Positions 9,031 to 16,556 of a DNA stretch of 64,000 nt are shown in pieces. Numbering within the stretch: position 1 is the first letter of the stretch; every line of letters starts with the position of its first letter. The position numbers were made by a program, and so were the translations under genes. Origin of the DNA: Pseudonocardia lacus (GTDB taxonomy: Bacteria; Actinomycetota; Actinomycetes; Mycobacteriales; Pseudonocardiaceae); assembly GCF_018531445.1 (NCBI RefSeq), contig NZ_JAHDTH010000002.1, positions 51,155 through 115,154 on the forward strand. The letters run 5' to 3'. The notes beneath the pieces were generated by a model. That model did not search any database, was not told the origin of the DNA, and saw only the letters and a program-made list of their open reading frames with translations.

Positions 9031-9783
9031 TCACCCCGCCCGAGTCGGCGTGAACTCCCAGCGCTGACCGGGGTCCAGCGGCACGACGTCCAGGCCCGGC
9101 GGGGCGATCCGGACGGCGTCGGCGGCCGATCCGTTCCGCCGGAACAGCAGCGACAGCGGGTCGGCGGCGTGCGCGTCGTGCACCGGCACGAGCACCCGCG
9201 CCCCCAGCGCTCGTGCCCCCGCCACCGCCTCGACCGGCCCCGTGACCAGCGACGGCCCGACGAGCGGGCGAAGGCCGTTGGTCGGCAGCAGGGCCACGTC
9301 CACCGGCGCGTACCGGCCGAGCCCGCTGACGTCGGCGAGCTCCCCGCCGAAGAACACCCGCAGGTCCCCCGCCGAGAACAGGTAGGCGTTGTTCGGCGCG
9401 CCGAGCGTGCGCCCGGACGGCACCGCCTCCACCCACACCCCCGGCGCCACCTCCCGCGACCGCCCCCACCGAAGTTGCTCGACGTCCGGATAGCCCAGCG
9501 CCCGCGCCGACCGCGCCATCCCCGCCGTGCTGACCACCACCCGCGTCCCGACCTTCCCGCGGTAGGCCCGCAAGGCCCGCCGGTCCCAGTGGTTGGCGAC
9601 GGGATTGGTCGCCACGATCGCCGCCAACGCCGGCAGCTCCTCCACCCGAAGCCCCAACGGCTCCCCGCGCCGCAGGAACCACCTCTCGGTGAACCAGGGA
9701 TCGGTCAGCACGGCGTGACCGCCGAACTCCAGCAGCACGCACGCGTTGGCGACCCGGGTGACGACGAGCGAAGGCTTGGTCAT
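9031..9783 (-). CDS. MBL fold metallo-hydrolase-like protein with degenerate metal site
   Basis: Metallo-beta-lactamase fold protein, 250 aa, beginning MTKPSLVVTRVANACVLLEF. The N-terminal sheet and AVLTDPWF region match UlaG-like MBL proteins. The canonical HxHxDH metal motif is not intact: the corresponding loop reads IVATNPVANHWDRRAL, leaving only one His and one Asp. Later His/Asp positions are partly kept (VPVHDAHAADP). It could be a non-metal or single-metal variant. Divergent from the MerR gene; the two start codons are only 28 bp apart and share an inverted repeat. Confidence 0.78.
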   Translation of the reverse strand: MTKPSLVVTRVANACVLLEFGGHAVLTDPWFTERWFLRRGEPLGLRVEELPALAAIVATNPVANHWDRRALRAYRGKVGTRVVVSTAGMARSARALGYPDVEQLRWGRSREVAPGVWVEAVPSGRTLGAPNNAYLFSAGDLRVFFGGELADVSGLGRYAPVDVALLPTNGLRPLVGPSLVTGPVEAVAGARALGARVLVPVHDAHAADPLSLLFRRNGSAADAVRIAPPGLDVVPLDPGQRWEFTPTRAG

Positions 9784-9799
9784 GCGGGGCAGGCTGGTT

Positions 9800-9817
9800 C
9801 TTGATGTGAACATGAAG
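9800..9817. promoter_or_regulatory. Probable MerR operator between divergent genes
   Basis: CTTGATGT-GA-ACATGAAG is an 8-2-8 inverted repeat with one mismatch (7 of 8 pairs). It spans the 28-bp space between the MBL and MerR start codons and includes the MerR ATG itself. Position and symmetry suggest the MerR binding site; no footprint evidence is available. Confidence 0.5.
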
Positions 9818-10252
9818 TCAACCGGCGAGGAGCTCACCATCGGCGAACTGGCCGCCCGCTTCGGCCTCGCCACCCACGTCCTGCGCCACTGGGAGACCGT
9901 CGGCCTCCTCCACCCCCGCCGCGCCGCCGGCGACCGCCGCCGCTACACCCCCGCCGACCTCGTCCGCATCGCCGTGATCCTGATCAGCAAGGACGCCGGC
10001 TTCACCCTCCCCCAGATCCGCGAACTCCTCACCACCGACAACCCCATGGACCACCCCCACCTCCGCCGCCGCCACGTCGCCGCCCTGGAGCAGCGCATCG
10101 AGCGGGCGCGCGCGGCGAAGGAACTGATCGAGCACGCCCTCTCCTGCCCCCTCCCCTTCGACGAGTGCCCCCACGCGCGGGAGCGGATCGAAGCGAGGAT
10201 GCGGCCCAGCGGCGGGGGTCCCGTGGTGAACCCGCTGGAGCCCATCGGCTAA
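9812..10252 (+). CDS. MerR family transcriptional regulator
   Basis: DNA-binding regulator of 146 aa. The winged-helix segment LTIGELAARFGLATHVLRHWE occupies residues 8-28, followed by RRAAGDRRRYTPADLVRIAV, the wing and second helix. A dimerisation helix follows, then a C-terminal Cys pair in CPLPFDECPHARERIE (about residues 117-132), which could bind a metal or sense redox state. The ATG at 9812 begins inside an inverted repeat and has no Shine-Dalgarno, so the mRNA may be leaderless. Likely controls itself and the divergent MBL gene. Confidence 0.87.
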   Translation: MKSTGEELTIGELAARFGLATHVLRHWETVGLLHPRRAAGDRRRYTPADLVRIAVILISKDAGFTLPQIRELLTTDNPMDHPHLRRRHVAALEQRIERARAAKELIEHALSCPLPFDECPHARERIEARMRPSGGGPVVNPLEPIG

Positions 10253-10285
10253 GCTCCCACCTGCCGGTCGAGAGGCCGCGCAGCA

Positions 10286-10370
10286 GTCCGAGTGGCGGAA
10301 TGGCAGACGCGCTAGCTTGAGGTGCTAGTGCCCTTCAACGGGCGTGGGGGTTCAAGTCCCCCCTCGGACA
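10286..10370 (+). tRNA. tRNA-Leu (anticodon GAG)
   Basis: Cloverleaf by eye: acceptor GTCCGAG pairs with CTCGGAC at the 3' end, discriminator A. The anticodon stem CTAGC/GCTAG encloses the loop TTGAGGT with anticodon GAG. There is a long variable arm (GCCCTTCAACGGGC) and a T-arm GGGGG-TTCAAGT-CCCCC. CCA is not encoded. The 3' 18 bases plus two flanking bases are duplicated at 14053-14072. Confidence 0.96.
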
Positions 10371-10372
10371 CA
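10353..10372 (+). repeat. Left copy of tRNA 3'-end duplication (att-like)
   Basis: CAAGTCCCCCCTCGGACACA covers the T-arm 3' side and acceptor of tRNA-Leu plus two bases. An almost identical 20-mer (one mismatch) lies at 14053-14072, exactly 3,700 bp away in the same orientation. Such tRNA-end duplications are the usual trace of site-specific integration. Confidence 0.7.
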
Positions 10373-10524
10373 CGAGAATGTCTCTGACCAGCGATTACAT
10401 ATCTTGCCCGTCGTGGATGTTGACAAAGTACCTGGCCAGCACTGTGAGGGTTCATGATCCCCTCCGACTTGCGTTCATCCTCCACGTTGCAGGCGGGCTG
10501 CGCGGTCACGGACGAGTACCTTGA

Positions 10525-11532
10525 TCACTCCGGCTGCTCTGGCTGGATTCTCGTGCTCCCAGATCCTGTCCACGAGCCACTCGGGATGGCGCGGGCGTAG
10601 CGGGCGGCGAGCAGAGCGATCCGCTCGACCAGCTCCGGCGGCTCGGTGACCTCGAAGTCCACGCCGAGCAGCCCCAGGTGGACGGCGAGGCCGTCGAGGG
10701 TGTCCGCGCCGGTGTGCAGGACGCACGAGCCGCCGTCGCGTGCCTCGACGTGCCCGGCTGCGGCCGGGATGCGAGGCGCGACCTGGTCCGCGGGGGCGTG
10801 CACGACCACTCGCGCCCGGTACCGCCATGCCGCGGCGGCGACGCGTCCGGAGAGGTAGGCAGCGACGTCGTCGGTCGGCAGCGAGCGCGGGGGGAAGCGC
10901 GGCCCGGTCGGGGTGCGCGGGGTGATGCGGTCGGCGCGGAACGTGCGCCAATCGCCGTGCTCCACGTCCCAGGCCAGCAGGTACCAGCGCCGGCCCCATG
11001 CGACCAGGCGGTACGGCTCGACATCGCGCCGCGTGGAGTGGCCGGCGTGCGAGCGGTAGTCGAAGCGCAGCCGCTCGGTGTCGCGGCAGACGGCGGCGAG
11101 CGTGGTGAGCACCTCGGCGTCGACCTGCGGTGCCGGCGCGTCGTCGGGCACCCGCAGCGCGAACTCTCCCAGCGCGGCGACCCGCCGGCGCAGCCGTCGC
11201 GGCAGCACCTGCTCCAGTTTGGCGAGAGCGCGCAGCGAGACCTCCTCGACCCCGGCCAGCCCGGTGGCGGCGCGCAGGCCGAGCACCGCGGCCACGGCCT
11301 CGTCGTCGTCAAACAGCAACGGCGGAAGCTGCGCGCCGGCCCCGAGCAGGTAGCCGCCCACCGCGCCTCGGTTGGCGGCCACCGGATAGCCGAGCGAGCG
11401 AAGGCGGTCGACGTCGTTGCGGACGGTCCGCTGACTCACCTCCAGCCGCTGCGCCAGTTCCGGCCCGGTCCACTCGCGACGCGACTGCAAGAGCGACAGC
11501 AGGCGCAGCAACCGCGCTGAGGTCTCCAACAC
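10525..11532 (-). CDS. WYL domain-containing HTH transcriptional regulator
   Basis: YafY-type regulator, 335 aa. An N-terminal HTH_11 winged helix (ARLLRLLSLLQSRREWTGPELAQRLEVSQRTVRNDVDRL) is followed by a YafY-like linker. The WYL domain is centred on PYRLVAWGRRWYLLAWD near residue 180, and a WCX-like C-terminal domain ends the protein. WYL domains sense nucleic-acid or nucleotide ligands in known cases and often control DNA-damage or defence genes. It is divergent from the epoxide hydrolase, 63 bp between starts, with a perfect palindrome in between. It lies inside the tRNA-bracketed cassette. Confidence 0.9.
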   Translation of the reverse strand: MLETSARLLRLLSLLQSRREWTGPELAQRLEVSQRTVRNDVDRLRSLGYPVAANRGAVGGYLLGAGAQLPPLLFDDDEAVAAVLGLRAATGLAGVEEVSLRALAKLEQVLPRRLRRRVAALGEFALRVPDDAPAPQVDAEVLTTLAAVCRDTERLRFDYRSHAGHSTRRDVEPYRLVAWGRRWYLLAWDVEHGDWRTFRADRITPRTPTGPRFPPRSLPTDDVAAYLSGRVAAAAWRYRARVVVHAPADQVAPRIPAAAGHVEARDGGSCVLHTGADTLDGLAVHLGLLGVDFEVTEPPELVERIALLAARYARAIPSGSWTGSGSTRIQPEQPE

Positions 11533-11555
11533 GGAGGAAAGTCTGCCCGACCATC

Positions 11556-11567
11556 AGGAACGTTCCT
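11556..11567. promoter_or_regulatory. Perfect 12-bp palindrome, probable WYL-regulator operator
   Basis: AGGAACGTTCCT reads identically on both strands. It lies 24 bp from the WYL start and 28 bp from the epoxide hydrolase start, where a divergent regulator would be expected to bind. Confidence 0.55.
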
Positions 11568-11595
11568 TGCCTGATTGGCTCCTAGCGTTGCGATC

Positions 11596-12714
11596 ATGGA
11601 GATCACGCCCTTCCGCATCGACGTCCCACAGGCCGACCTCGACGACCTCGACGACCGGCTCGCCCGCACCCGCTACACCGAGGAGCTCACGACCGGCGGC
11701 GACTACGGCGTGCGCGTGGACCCCGTGCGCGAGCTGGTGCGCCGCTGGCGCGACGAGTTCGACTGGCGGGCCGTCGAGAAGCGGCTCAACGAAATCCCGC
11801 AGTTCACGACCACGATCGACGGACAGAACATCCACTTCCTGCACGTCCGCTCCCCCGAACCGGACGCGTTCCCACTGATCCTGACGCACGGCTGGCCGGG
11901 CTCGTTCGTCGAGTTCCTCGACGTCATCGGCCCACTCACCGACCCGCGGGTGCACGGCGGTGACCCGGCGCAGGCCTTCCACGTCGTGGTCCCGTCACTG
12001 CCCGGGTTCGCCTTCTCCGGACCCACCACCGAGCCGGGCTGGAACCGCTACCGCACGGCGCGCGCCTGGGCGCGACTCATGGCGGGGCTGGGCTACGAGC
12101 GCTACGGAGCACACGGCAACGACGCCGGGGCATTCGTCGCGCCCGAGCTCGGCCGCGTCGACGCCGAGCACGTCGCCGGCGTGCACGTCGACCAGATCTA
12201 CTCCTTCCCGTCGGGGGACCCCGCCGAGTTCGCAGGCATGCCCGAGGCCGAGATGGCCGAGCTGACCCGACTGCAGGAGTTCGGCGCCGACAAGCTCGCG
12301 TACAACGAGCTGCAGTCGACCCAGCCGCAGAACCTCGCGCACGCGCTCGCCGACTCGCCGGCCGGCCAGTTGGCGTGGAGCTACCAGCTCTTGGGCGACG
12401 CCGTCGACCCGGATTTCGCGCTGACCAACGTCGCCATCTACTGGTTGACCCGCACCACGGCGTCCTCCATGCGGTTCTACTGGGAGGACCGGCACACCCC
12501 CGAGGAGGAGAAGCCGACCGGGCCGACGACGGTGCCGCTCGGGCTGGCCGCGTTCGCGGACGACTTCTCGGGCATCCGGCGCTTCGCCGAACGCGACCAC
12601 GCGAACATCGTGTCGTGGAGCGAGTTCGACCGCGGCGGGCACTACCCGGCGCACGAGGTGCCGGACCTCCTGGTCGGGGACCTGCAGCAGTTCTTCGCCG
12701 GGCTGCGGGACTGA
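11596..12714 (+). CDS. Epoxide hydrolase (EHN domain alpha/beta hydrolase)
   Basis: Soluble epoxide hydrolase, 372 aa, opening epoxides to diols. The first about 105 residues are the EH N-terminal domain ([20 protein letters not shown]). The alpha/beta hydrolase core follows with oxyanion motif [12 protein letters not shown] (about 94), nucleophile Asp in [15 protein letters not shown] (about 175) and the catalytic His in [15 protein letters not shown] near residue 350. ATG at 11596 fits the family N-terminus. The next gene (AlkZ-like) starts 4 bp after the stop, so the two are co-translated. The substrate is unknown; the neighbours suggest a reactive epoxide that damages DNA. Confidence 0.9.
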   Translation: MEITPFRIDVPQADLDDLDDRLARTRYTEELTTGGDYGVRVDPVRELVRRWRDEFDWRAVEKRLNEIPQFTTTIDGQNIHFLHVRSPEPDAFPLILTHGWPGSFVEFLDVIGPLTDPRVHGGDPAQAFHVVVPSLPGFAFSGPTTEPGWNRYRTARAWARLMAGLGYERYGAHGNDAGAFVAPELGRVDAEHVAGVHVDQIYSFPSGDPAEFAGMPEAEMAELTRLQEFGADKLAYNELQSTQPQNLAHALADSPAGQLAWSYQLLGDAVDPDFALTNVAIYWLTRTTASSMRFYWEDRHTPEEEKPTGPTTVPLGLAAFADDFSGIRRFAERDHANIVSWSEFDRGGHYPAHEVPDLLVGDLQQFFAGLRD

Positions 12715-12718
12715 CGCC

Positions 12719-13819
12719 GTGAGCCAGGTGCTCGGCCCGCGCGCGCTGAACCGGGCCACCCTCGCCCGCCAGTTCCTGCTGGAGCGCACCACCCGACCGG
12801 TCCCCGACGTGGTCGAGCACCTGGTGGGCCTGCAGGCGCAGACCCCGCACACGTGGTACGTCGGGCTGTGGAGCCGTGTCGCCGGCTTCCGGCCCGAGGC
12901 CGCGGCCGACCGCCTCATGGACCGGACTCTGGTGCGGATCGCGCTGATGCGCTCGACCATCCACCTCGTCACCGCGCGGGACGCCCACGGCCTGCGCGCC
13001 CCCGTCCAGCCGGTGCTCGATCGCGACCTGTTCCACAACCAGCTCCACAGGGACGCCGCGCGCGGGCTCGACGTCGAAGCGGTCGTGGCCGCCGCCCGCC
13101 CGCTGCTGGCCGAACGGGCCCGTACCTCCCAGGAGCTGGGCGCCCTGCTCCATGCCCAGTGGCCCGACCGGACCGCCGCCGGTCTCGCGTACGTCGTCCG
13201 CAACCGGCTGCCGCTCGTCCAGGTACCGCCACGCGGCCTGTGGGGGCGCAGCGGCCCCATCGCGCACACCAGCACCGAGGCGTGGCTGGGTGAGGGCGCC
13301 GGGTTCTCCCTCGAGACCCTGGTGCGCCGCTACCTCGCCGCATTCGGCCCGGCGACCGTGATGGACGTGCAGACCTGGTCAGGGCTCACGCACCTGCGGG
13401 AGGTGGTCGCGCCGATGCGGCGAGAGTTGCGCCTGCTCCACGACGAGCAGGGCCGCGAGCTCTACGACCTGCCCGACGCCCCCCGCCCCGATCCGGACAC
13501 CCCCGCCCCGGTGCGGTTCCTCTACGACTTCGACAACCTGCTGCTGTCGCACGTCGATCGCAGCCGCGTCAGCACCACCACGTTCCGCCGCGCCTTCACA
13601 CGGCGCAGCGGGCAGGTACCGGGCGCGGTGCTCATCGACGGGTTCACCGCAGCGCACTGGACGCTCACCCGCGACCGGGATGCGGCCACTCTGTCGGTGA
13701 AACCGCATCGTCGGTTGGCCGACGACGAGGCCACGGCGATCACGGCCGAGGCGGCACGCCTGCTGGAGTTCTCCGCCCCCGGCGCGGACCTCGCGGTGCA
13801 GGTGCTTCCCGCCCCGTGA
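12719..13819 (+). CDS. Winged helix DNA-binding protein, AlkZ-like DNA glycosylase family
   Basis: 366-aa member of the HTH_42 / AlkZ-YcaQ family, DNA glycosylases that unhook bulky alkyl or interstrand-crosslink lesions. The start GTG lies 4 bp after the epoxide hydrolase stop. The N-terminus RALNRATLARQFLLERTT and the Q-x-Q segment HLVGLQAQTPHTWYVGLWSR (residues about 35-54) match the catalytic QxQ motif reported for AlkZ-like proteins. The middle winged-helix part (FGPATVMDVQTWSGL) and the tail (FDNLLLSHVDRSRV, then GAVLIDGFTAAHW) are also typical. Glycosylase activity is inferred from family; many homologues are uncharacterised. Confidence 0.82.
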   Translation: MSQVLGPRALNRATLARQFLLERTTRPVPDVVEHLVGLQAQTPHTWYVGLWSRVAGFRPEAAADRLMDRTLVRIALMRSTIHLVTARDAHGLRAPVQPVLDRDLFHNQLHRDAARGLDVEAVVAAARPLLAERARTSQELGALLHAQWPDRTAAGLAYVVRNRLPLVQVPPRGLWGRSGPIAHTSTEAWLGEGAGFSLETLVRRYLAAFGPATVMDVQTWSGLTHLREVVAPMRRELRLLHDEQGRELYDLPDAPRPDPDTPAPVRFLYDFDNLLLSHVDRSRVSTTTFRRAFTRRSGQVPGAVLIDGFTAAHWTLTRDRDAATLSVKPHRRLADDEATAITAEAARLLEFSAPGADLAVQVLPAP

Positions 13820-14046
13820 AGCACGCGCTCGGGGCGCCCGCTCTCGACGTCGATGCGACCCAGCCGTGCCGGCTCGCCGCCATCCACGTGAATCCGGCCG
13901 ACCCCACCGCCCGGGTCGTGGAGCACGTCGAGCTCCCTGCGCAAATCGTCCTACGCCACGCGGAAGCTCCATCGCGTCTCCCGGAGAAGGCCGCCAACCG
14001 GGCTGGACCGCTCCTGCAGAGCGTTCAGGCAGCGAGAAGCGTGTGG

Positions 14047-14550
14047 TTAGCGCAAGTCGCCCCTCGGACACAAGATCGTATCCCTGGACGGCGACTCCAG
14101 CTGCCGCCACCTTCCGGCATCTGCCGAGCCTCGGCGAGAACGGCGGGGGTCGATCCCCGTTGACTCCAGCACGGTCGAGACCGCTTCGCGGTCCAGGGCA
14201 CCTGCTGCGCCCTGGTCATGAAGCCAACCCGCCAGGTCGGGCTGGTCGTGGAGCAGCGCCAACAGCCGGTCGGAGATCGCAAAGACGGCATCGTCGGGCC
14301 CGTCGCGCACGATGGCGAGGACCCGCGCCGCGCCGCAGGTGTCCTGCTGGATCAACAACACCTCGGCGGCTGCGACGATCACAGCGAGGTCGGTGTCGTC
14401 GTCCAGCAGGGCGATCAGGCGGCTGTGGACGTCCGACCGTGCCGGGAAGAGCGCCAGCTCACGCACGGCACCGACGCGCACCTGCCAGTCGGTGGAACGG
14501 GTCCGGTCCAGCGCCTTCTGCACTCGGGAACTCGGTGGGTCGTGAGTCAT
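14047..14550 (-). CDS. HEAT-repeat-like protein, C-terminus built from tRNA remnant
   Basis: 167-aa protein with two or three alpha-helical HEAT-type repeats (WQVRVGAVRELALFPARSDV; HSRLIALLDDDTDLAVIVAA; RVLAIVRDGPDDAVFAISDR). No catalytic motif is visible; a scaffold or immunity-like role is possible but unproven. The last residues (TILCPRGDLR) are translated from the antisense of the tRNA-Leu 3'-end duplicate at 14053-14072. The natural C-terminus was therefore probably replaced when that DNA was joined. No clear Shine-Dalgarno precedes the ATG. Confidence 0.6.
   Translation of the reverse strand: MTHDPPSSRVQKALDRTRSTDWQVRVGAVRELALFPARSDVHSRLIALLDDDTDLAVIVAAAEVLLIQQDTCGAARVLAIVRDGPDDAVFAISDRLLALLHDQPDLAGWLHDQGAAGALDREAVSTVLESTGIDPRRSRRGSADAGRWRQLESPSRDTILCPRGDLR
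14053..14072 (+). repeat. Right copy of tRNA-Leu 3'-end duplication (att-like)
   Basis: CAAGTCGCCCCTCGGACACA differs from the tRNA copy at 10353-10372 by one base. The preceding bases (GCGTGTGGTT) also resemble the tRNA variable/T-arm (GCGTGGGGGTT) with a 4-base insertion, so a longer tRNA 3' fragment was once present. Confidence 0.7.
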
Positions 14551-14883
14551 GGCACCTCGTCGGGAGTGGCCGGGCGGACTTCGCGCGCCCGGGGAAACGT
14601 CTCGCCGGCCGGGTTGGTGTTGTGGTCGTACTCGACGGTGCGGGGCGTCGGGATGCCGTTGTGCGCCCGGCCGGTCGGTCGACCCGCCGCAACGCCAAGC
14701 CGTTCCCGCCGTACTCCACGAACCGTCCGGGGCGCGCTTGACGAGTATGCCGTTCGGGGCCGTTCATGATCGGCAGCAGCCGGCCGGTACGGGTCCTGAG
14801 CCAGCCGTACGCAGGGAGGGTTGAGCATCGGTCAACGCGCTGGACCTCGCCGCCACCACCCAAAGCACTTGCGAAGCTGCGGG
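14551..14883. other. Gene-free decayed stretch carrying a dispersed repeat
   Basis: No complete gene is supported in these 333 bp. The only recognisable element is the 63-bp repeat at 14598-14660. Reading the minus strand gives scraps with natural composition (for example YGWLRTRTGRLLPIMNG around 14770-14820), but no start, no length and no identifiable family. Confidence 0.5.
14598..14660 (-). repeat. 63-bp dispersed repeat, copy A
   Basis: 62 of 63 bases are identical to 27210-27272, in the same orientation. On the minus strand both copies encode NGIPTPRTVEYDHNTNPAGE and one further Thr. The single base difference (ACG/ACA, Thr) is synonymous in that frame, so the repeat is probably a fragment of a real protein gene that I do not recognise. 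Confidence 0.85.
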
Positions 14884-15198
14884 TCAGTTCGGGATCGATG
14901 CAATGAACGGTGTCGATTCCCGCACGGTCCAGGCCTCCGGGTCGTCCAGCACCTCCGCACCCAGCGGACCCTCGACAGCCTCGCAGTGCGGCCAGGTCAC
15001 CGCGTAGATCTGAGCCAGTCCCCCGTCGACGAACCGGCGGGCGATCCGGCGGGACAGGTCGATCGCGTCGTGCGGAGCCAACTCGGACGGACCCCCGTTG
15101 AGCGTCCAGATGAACTCGTAGAATCCGACCGGTCCCTCGTCGAGATCGTCTCGCATGTCCTGGTCCGACCACGACTCGACGGGCCCATCTCCCATCAT
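14884..15198 (-). CDS. Hypothetical protein
   Basis: 104-aa acidic protein (MMGDGPVESWSDQDMRDDLD at the start), translated from ATG at 15198, which is preceded by TGGAGGG at good spacing. Recognisable text includes VGFYEFIWTLNGGPSELAPH and LAQIYAVTWPHCEAVEGPLG. I do not recognise the family. Size, acidity and lack of motifs would fit an immunity-type or small globular protein, but that is a guess. Lies alone between decayed DNA and an SDR gene. Confidence 0.6.
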   Translation of the reverse strand: MMGDGPVESWSDQDMRDDLDEGPVGFYEFIWTLNGGPSELAPHDAIDLSRRIARRFVDGGLAQIYAVTWPHCEAVEGPLGAEVLDDPEAWTVRESTPFIASIPN

Positions 15199-15331
15199 GA
15201 TCCCTCCAGGGTCGGTTCCCGGCGAGCGGGACCTCGGTTCGGGGACCGACGGGTCAAGACCCCATCTCCTCAGAAGAGCGAGTCTCCAGACATGCCGGCC
15301 GACCAGGTTCGTCGCCAGGTCGGGAGAGGTG

Positions 15332-16327
15332 TCATCGGTCGCCCACGCGGAAGCGGTCGGCGAGCTCGTCCATGAGCCGGTCGACGTGGGGGTCGACGAC
15401 CTTGCGGTCGGGGTCCTCGTCGTGCCATCCGACGATCTCCCGGGCACCGTGCTCGAAGGGCACCGTCGCGACGAAGTCGGGCACGACGCCGCGCAGCTTC
15501 GACGTGTCGAACGTCGCCGAGTGCGTCTTGTCGCCGAGCAGCGACGCGCCCCACCCGGGGTCGGCGGCGGCGATGACGTCCGACGGCACGTGGACGATGC
15601 GGGCCTCGACGCCGGCTGCGCGCGCGACGGTGCGCGCGATCTCGTCCCAGGTCAGCACGTCGTCGGAGGTGATGTGGAAGGCCTCTCCCAGCGTGCGCGT
15701 GTGGCCGAGCAGGGGGACGAAGCCGCGGGCGAAGTCGGCGTGGTGGGTGAGCGTCCACAGCGAGGAGCCGTCGCCGTGGACGACGATCTCCTTGCCGTGG
15801 CGCATGCGCTCGACGATGGTCCAGCCGCCGTCGAACGGGACGACGGTGCGGTCGTAGGTGTGCGAGGGCCGCACGATCGTGACCGGGAAGCCCCGGTCCC
15901 GGTACGCCTGGAGGAGCACGTCCTCGCAGGCGATCTTGTTGCGGCTGTACTGCCAGAACGGGTTGCGCAGCGGGGTCGACTCGCGGATGGGCAGCCGCGC
16001 CGGCGGGGTCTGGTAGGCCGAGGCGGAGCTGATGAAGACGTACTGACCGACCCGTCCCTCGAACGTCTCGAGGTCTGCGCGCACGTGGTCGGGGGTGAAA
16101 GCCACCCAGTCGACGACGACGTCGAACTCCCGGCCGCGGAGCGCCTCACGCATCGACCGGGGATCACGGACGTCGGCGATCAGGTGCTCGGCCTCCTGCG
16201 GAACCGCGCGTCGGCCGGTGCCGCGGTTGAGCAGGGTCAGGTCGAGGCCGCGCTCGACCGCCAGGCTCGTGCACGCGGAGCTGATGACGCCACTGCCGCC
16301 GATGAACAGGACCCGCAACGCCGCCAT
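15332..16327 (-). CDS. NAD-dependent epimerase/dehydratase family protein (extended SDR)
   Basis: Extended short-chain dehydrogenase, 331 aa. The start ATG at 16327 gives MAALRVLFIGGSGVISSAC, with the nucleotide-binding GGSGxIS near residue 9. The active-site pair appears as YVFISSASAYQT (Ser/Tyr region) and WQYSRNKIACED (Tyr-x-x-x-Lys) around residues 118-155. The pattern FxxxxTxxD then WDEIARTVARAAGVEARIVHVPS is typical of sugar- or isoprenoid-modifying epimerases. Substrate unknown. Stands alone on the minus strand downstream of the O-methyltransferase, with a 229-bp gap. Confidence 0.86.
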   Translation of the reverse strand: MAALRVLFIGGSGVISSACTSLAVERGLDLTLLNRGTGRRAVPQEAEHLIADVRDPRSMREALRGREFDVVVDWVAFTPDHVRADLETFEGRVGQYVFISSASAYQTPPARLPIRESTPLRNPFWQYSRNKIACEDVLLQAYRDRGFPVTIVRPSHTYDRTVVPFDGGWTIVERMRHGKEIVVHGDGSSLWTLTHHADFARGFVPLLGHTRTLGEAFHITSDDVLTWDEIARTVARAAGVEARIVHVPSDVIAAADPGWGASLLGDKTHSATFDTSKLRGVVPDFVATVPFEHGAREIVGWHDEDPDRKVVDPHVDRLMDELADRFRVGDR

Positions 16328-16556
16328 ACCCGCTCGCTTTCCGTGGTCCGTGGGCACCGAAGAGGCTGCCGGCTGCGCGGACGAAGACCCCGACAGCGGG
16401 TCCGATCGCCGCCCGGATCGAGCCGGCGCGACGACGCTAACCCAGCGCGTCGGCGTTCGGGCCGGCGACAGGGCAGCGACGGCCGAGCCGAGCAGGACAA
16501 GGACGGCGGCCGACCTGCGGGGCCACTCGATTCCGCGCCGTCATCCCCGCTCCCGT

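Noticed and set aside
10373..10400. Extension of the tRNA duplication beyond the 20-mer
   Set aside because: The following about 22 bases show only partial, gapped similarity to 14073-14095; not separable from chance.
10312..10509. 65-codon minus-strand ORF over the tRNA-Leu gene (ending EGGLEPPRPLKGTSTSS)
   Set aside because: It is the antisense of the tRNA; this peptide text is a well-known false-gene artefact of tRNA-Leu.
13816..14163. 115-codon plus-strand ORF after the AlkZ-like gene
   Set aside because: No domain, and it runs through the tRNA remnant and into the antisense of the HEAT-repeat gene; treated as non-coding or decayed.
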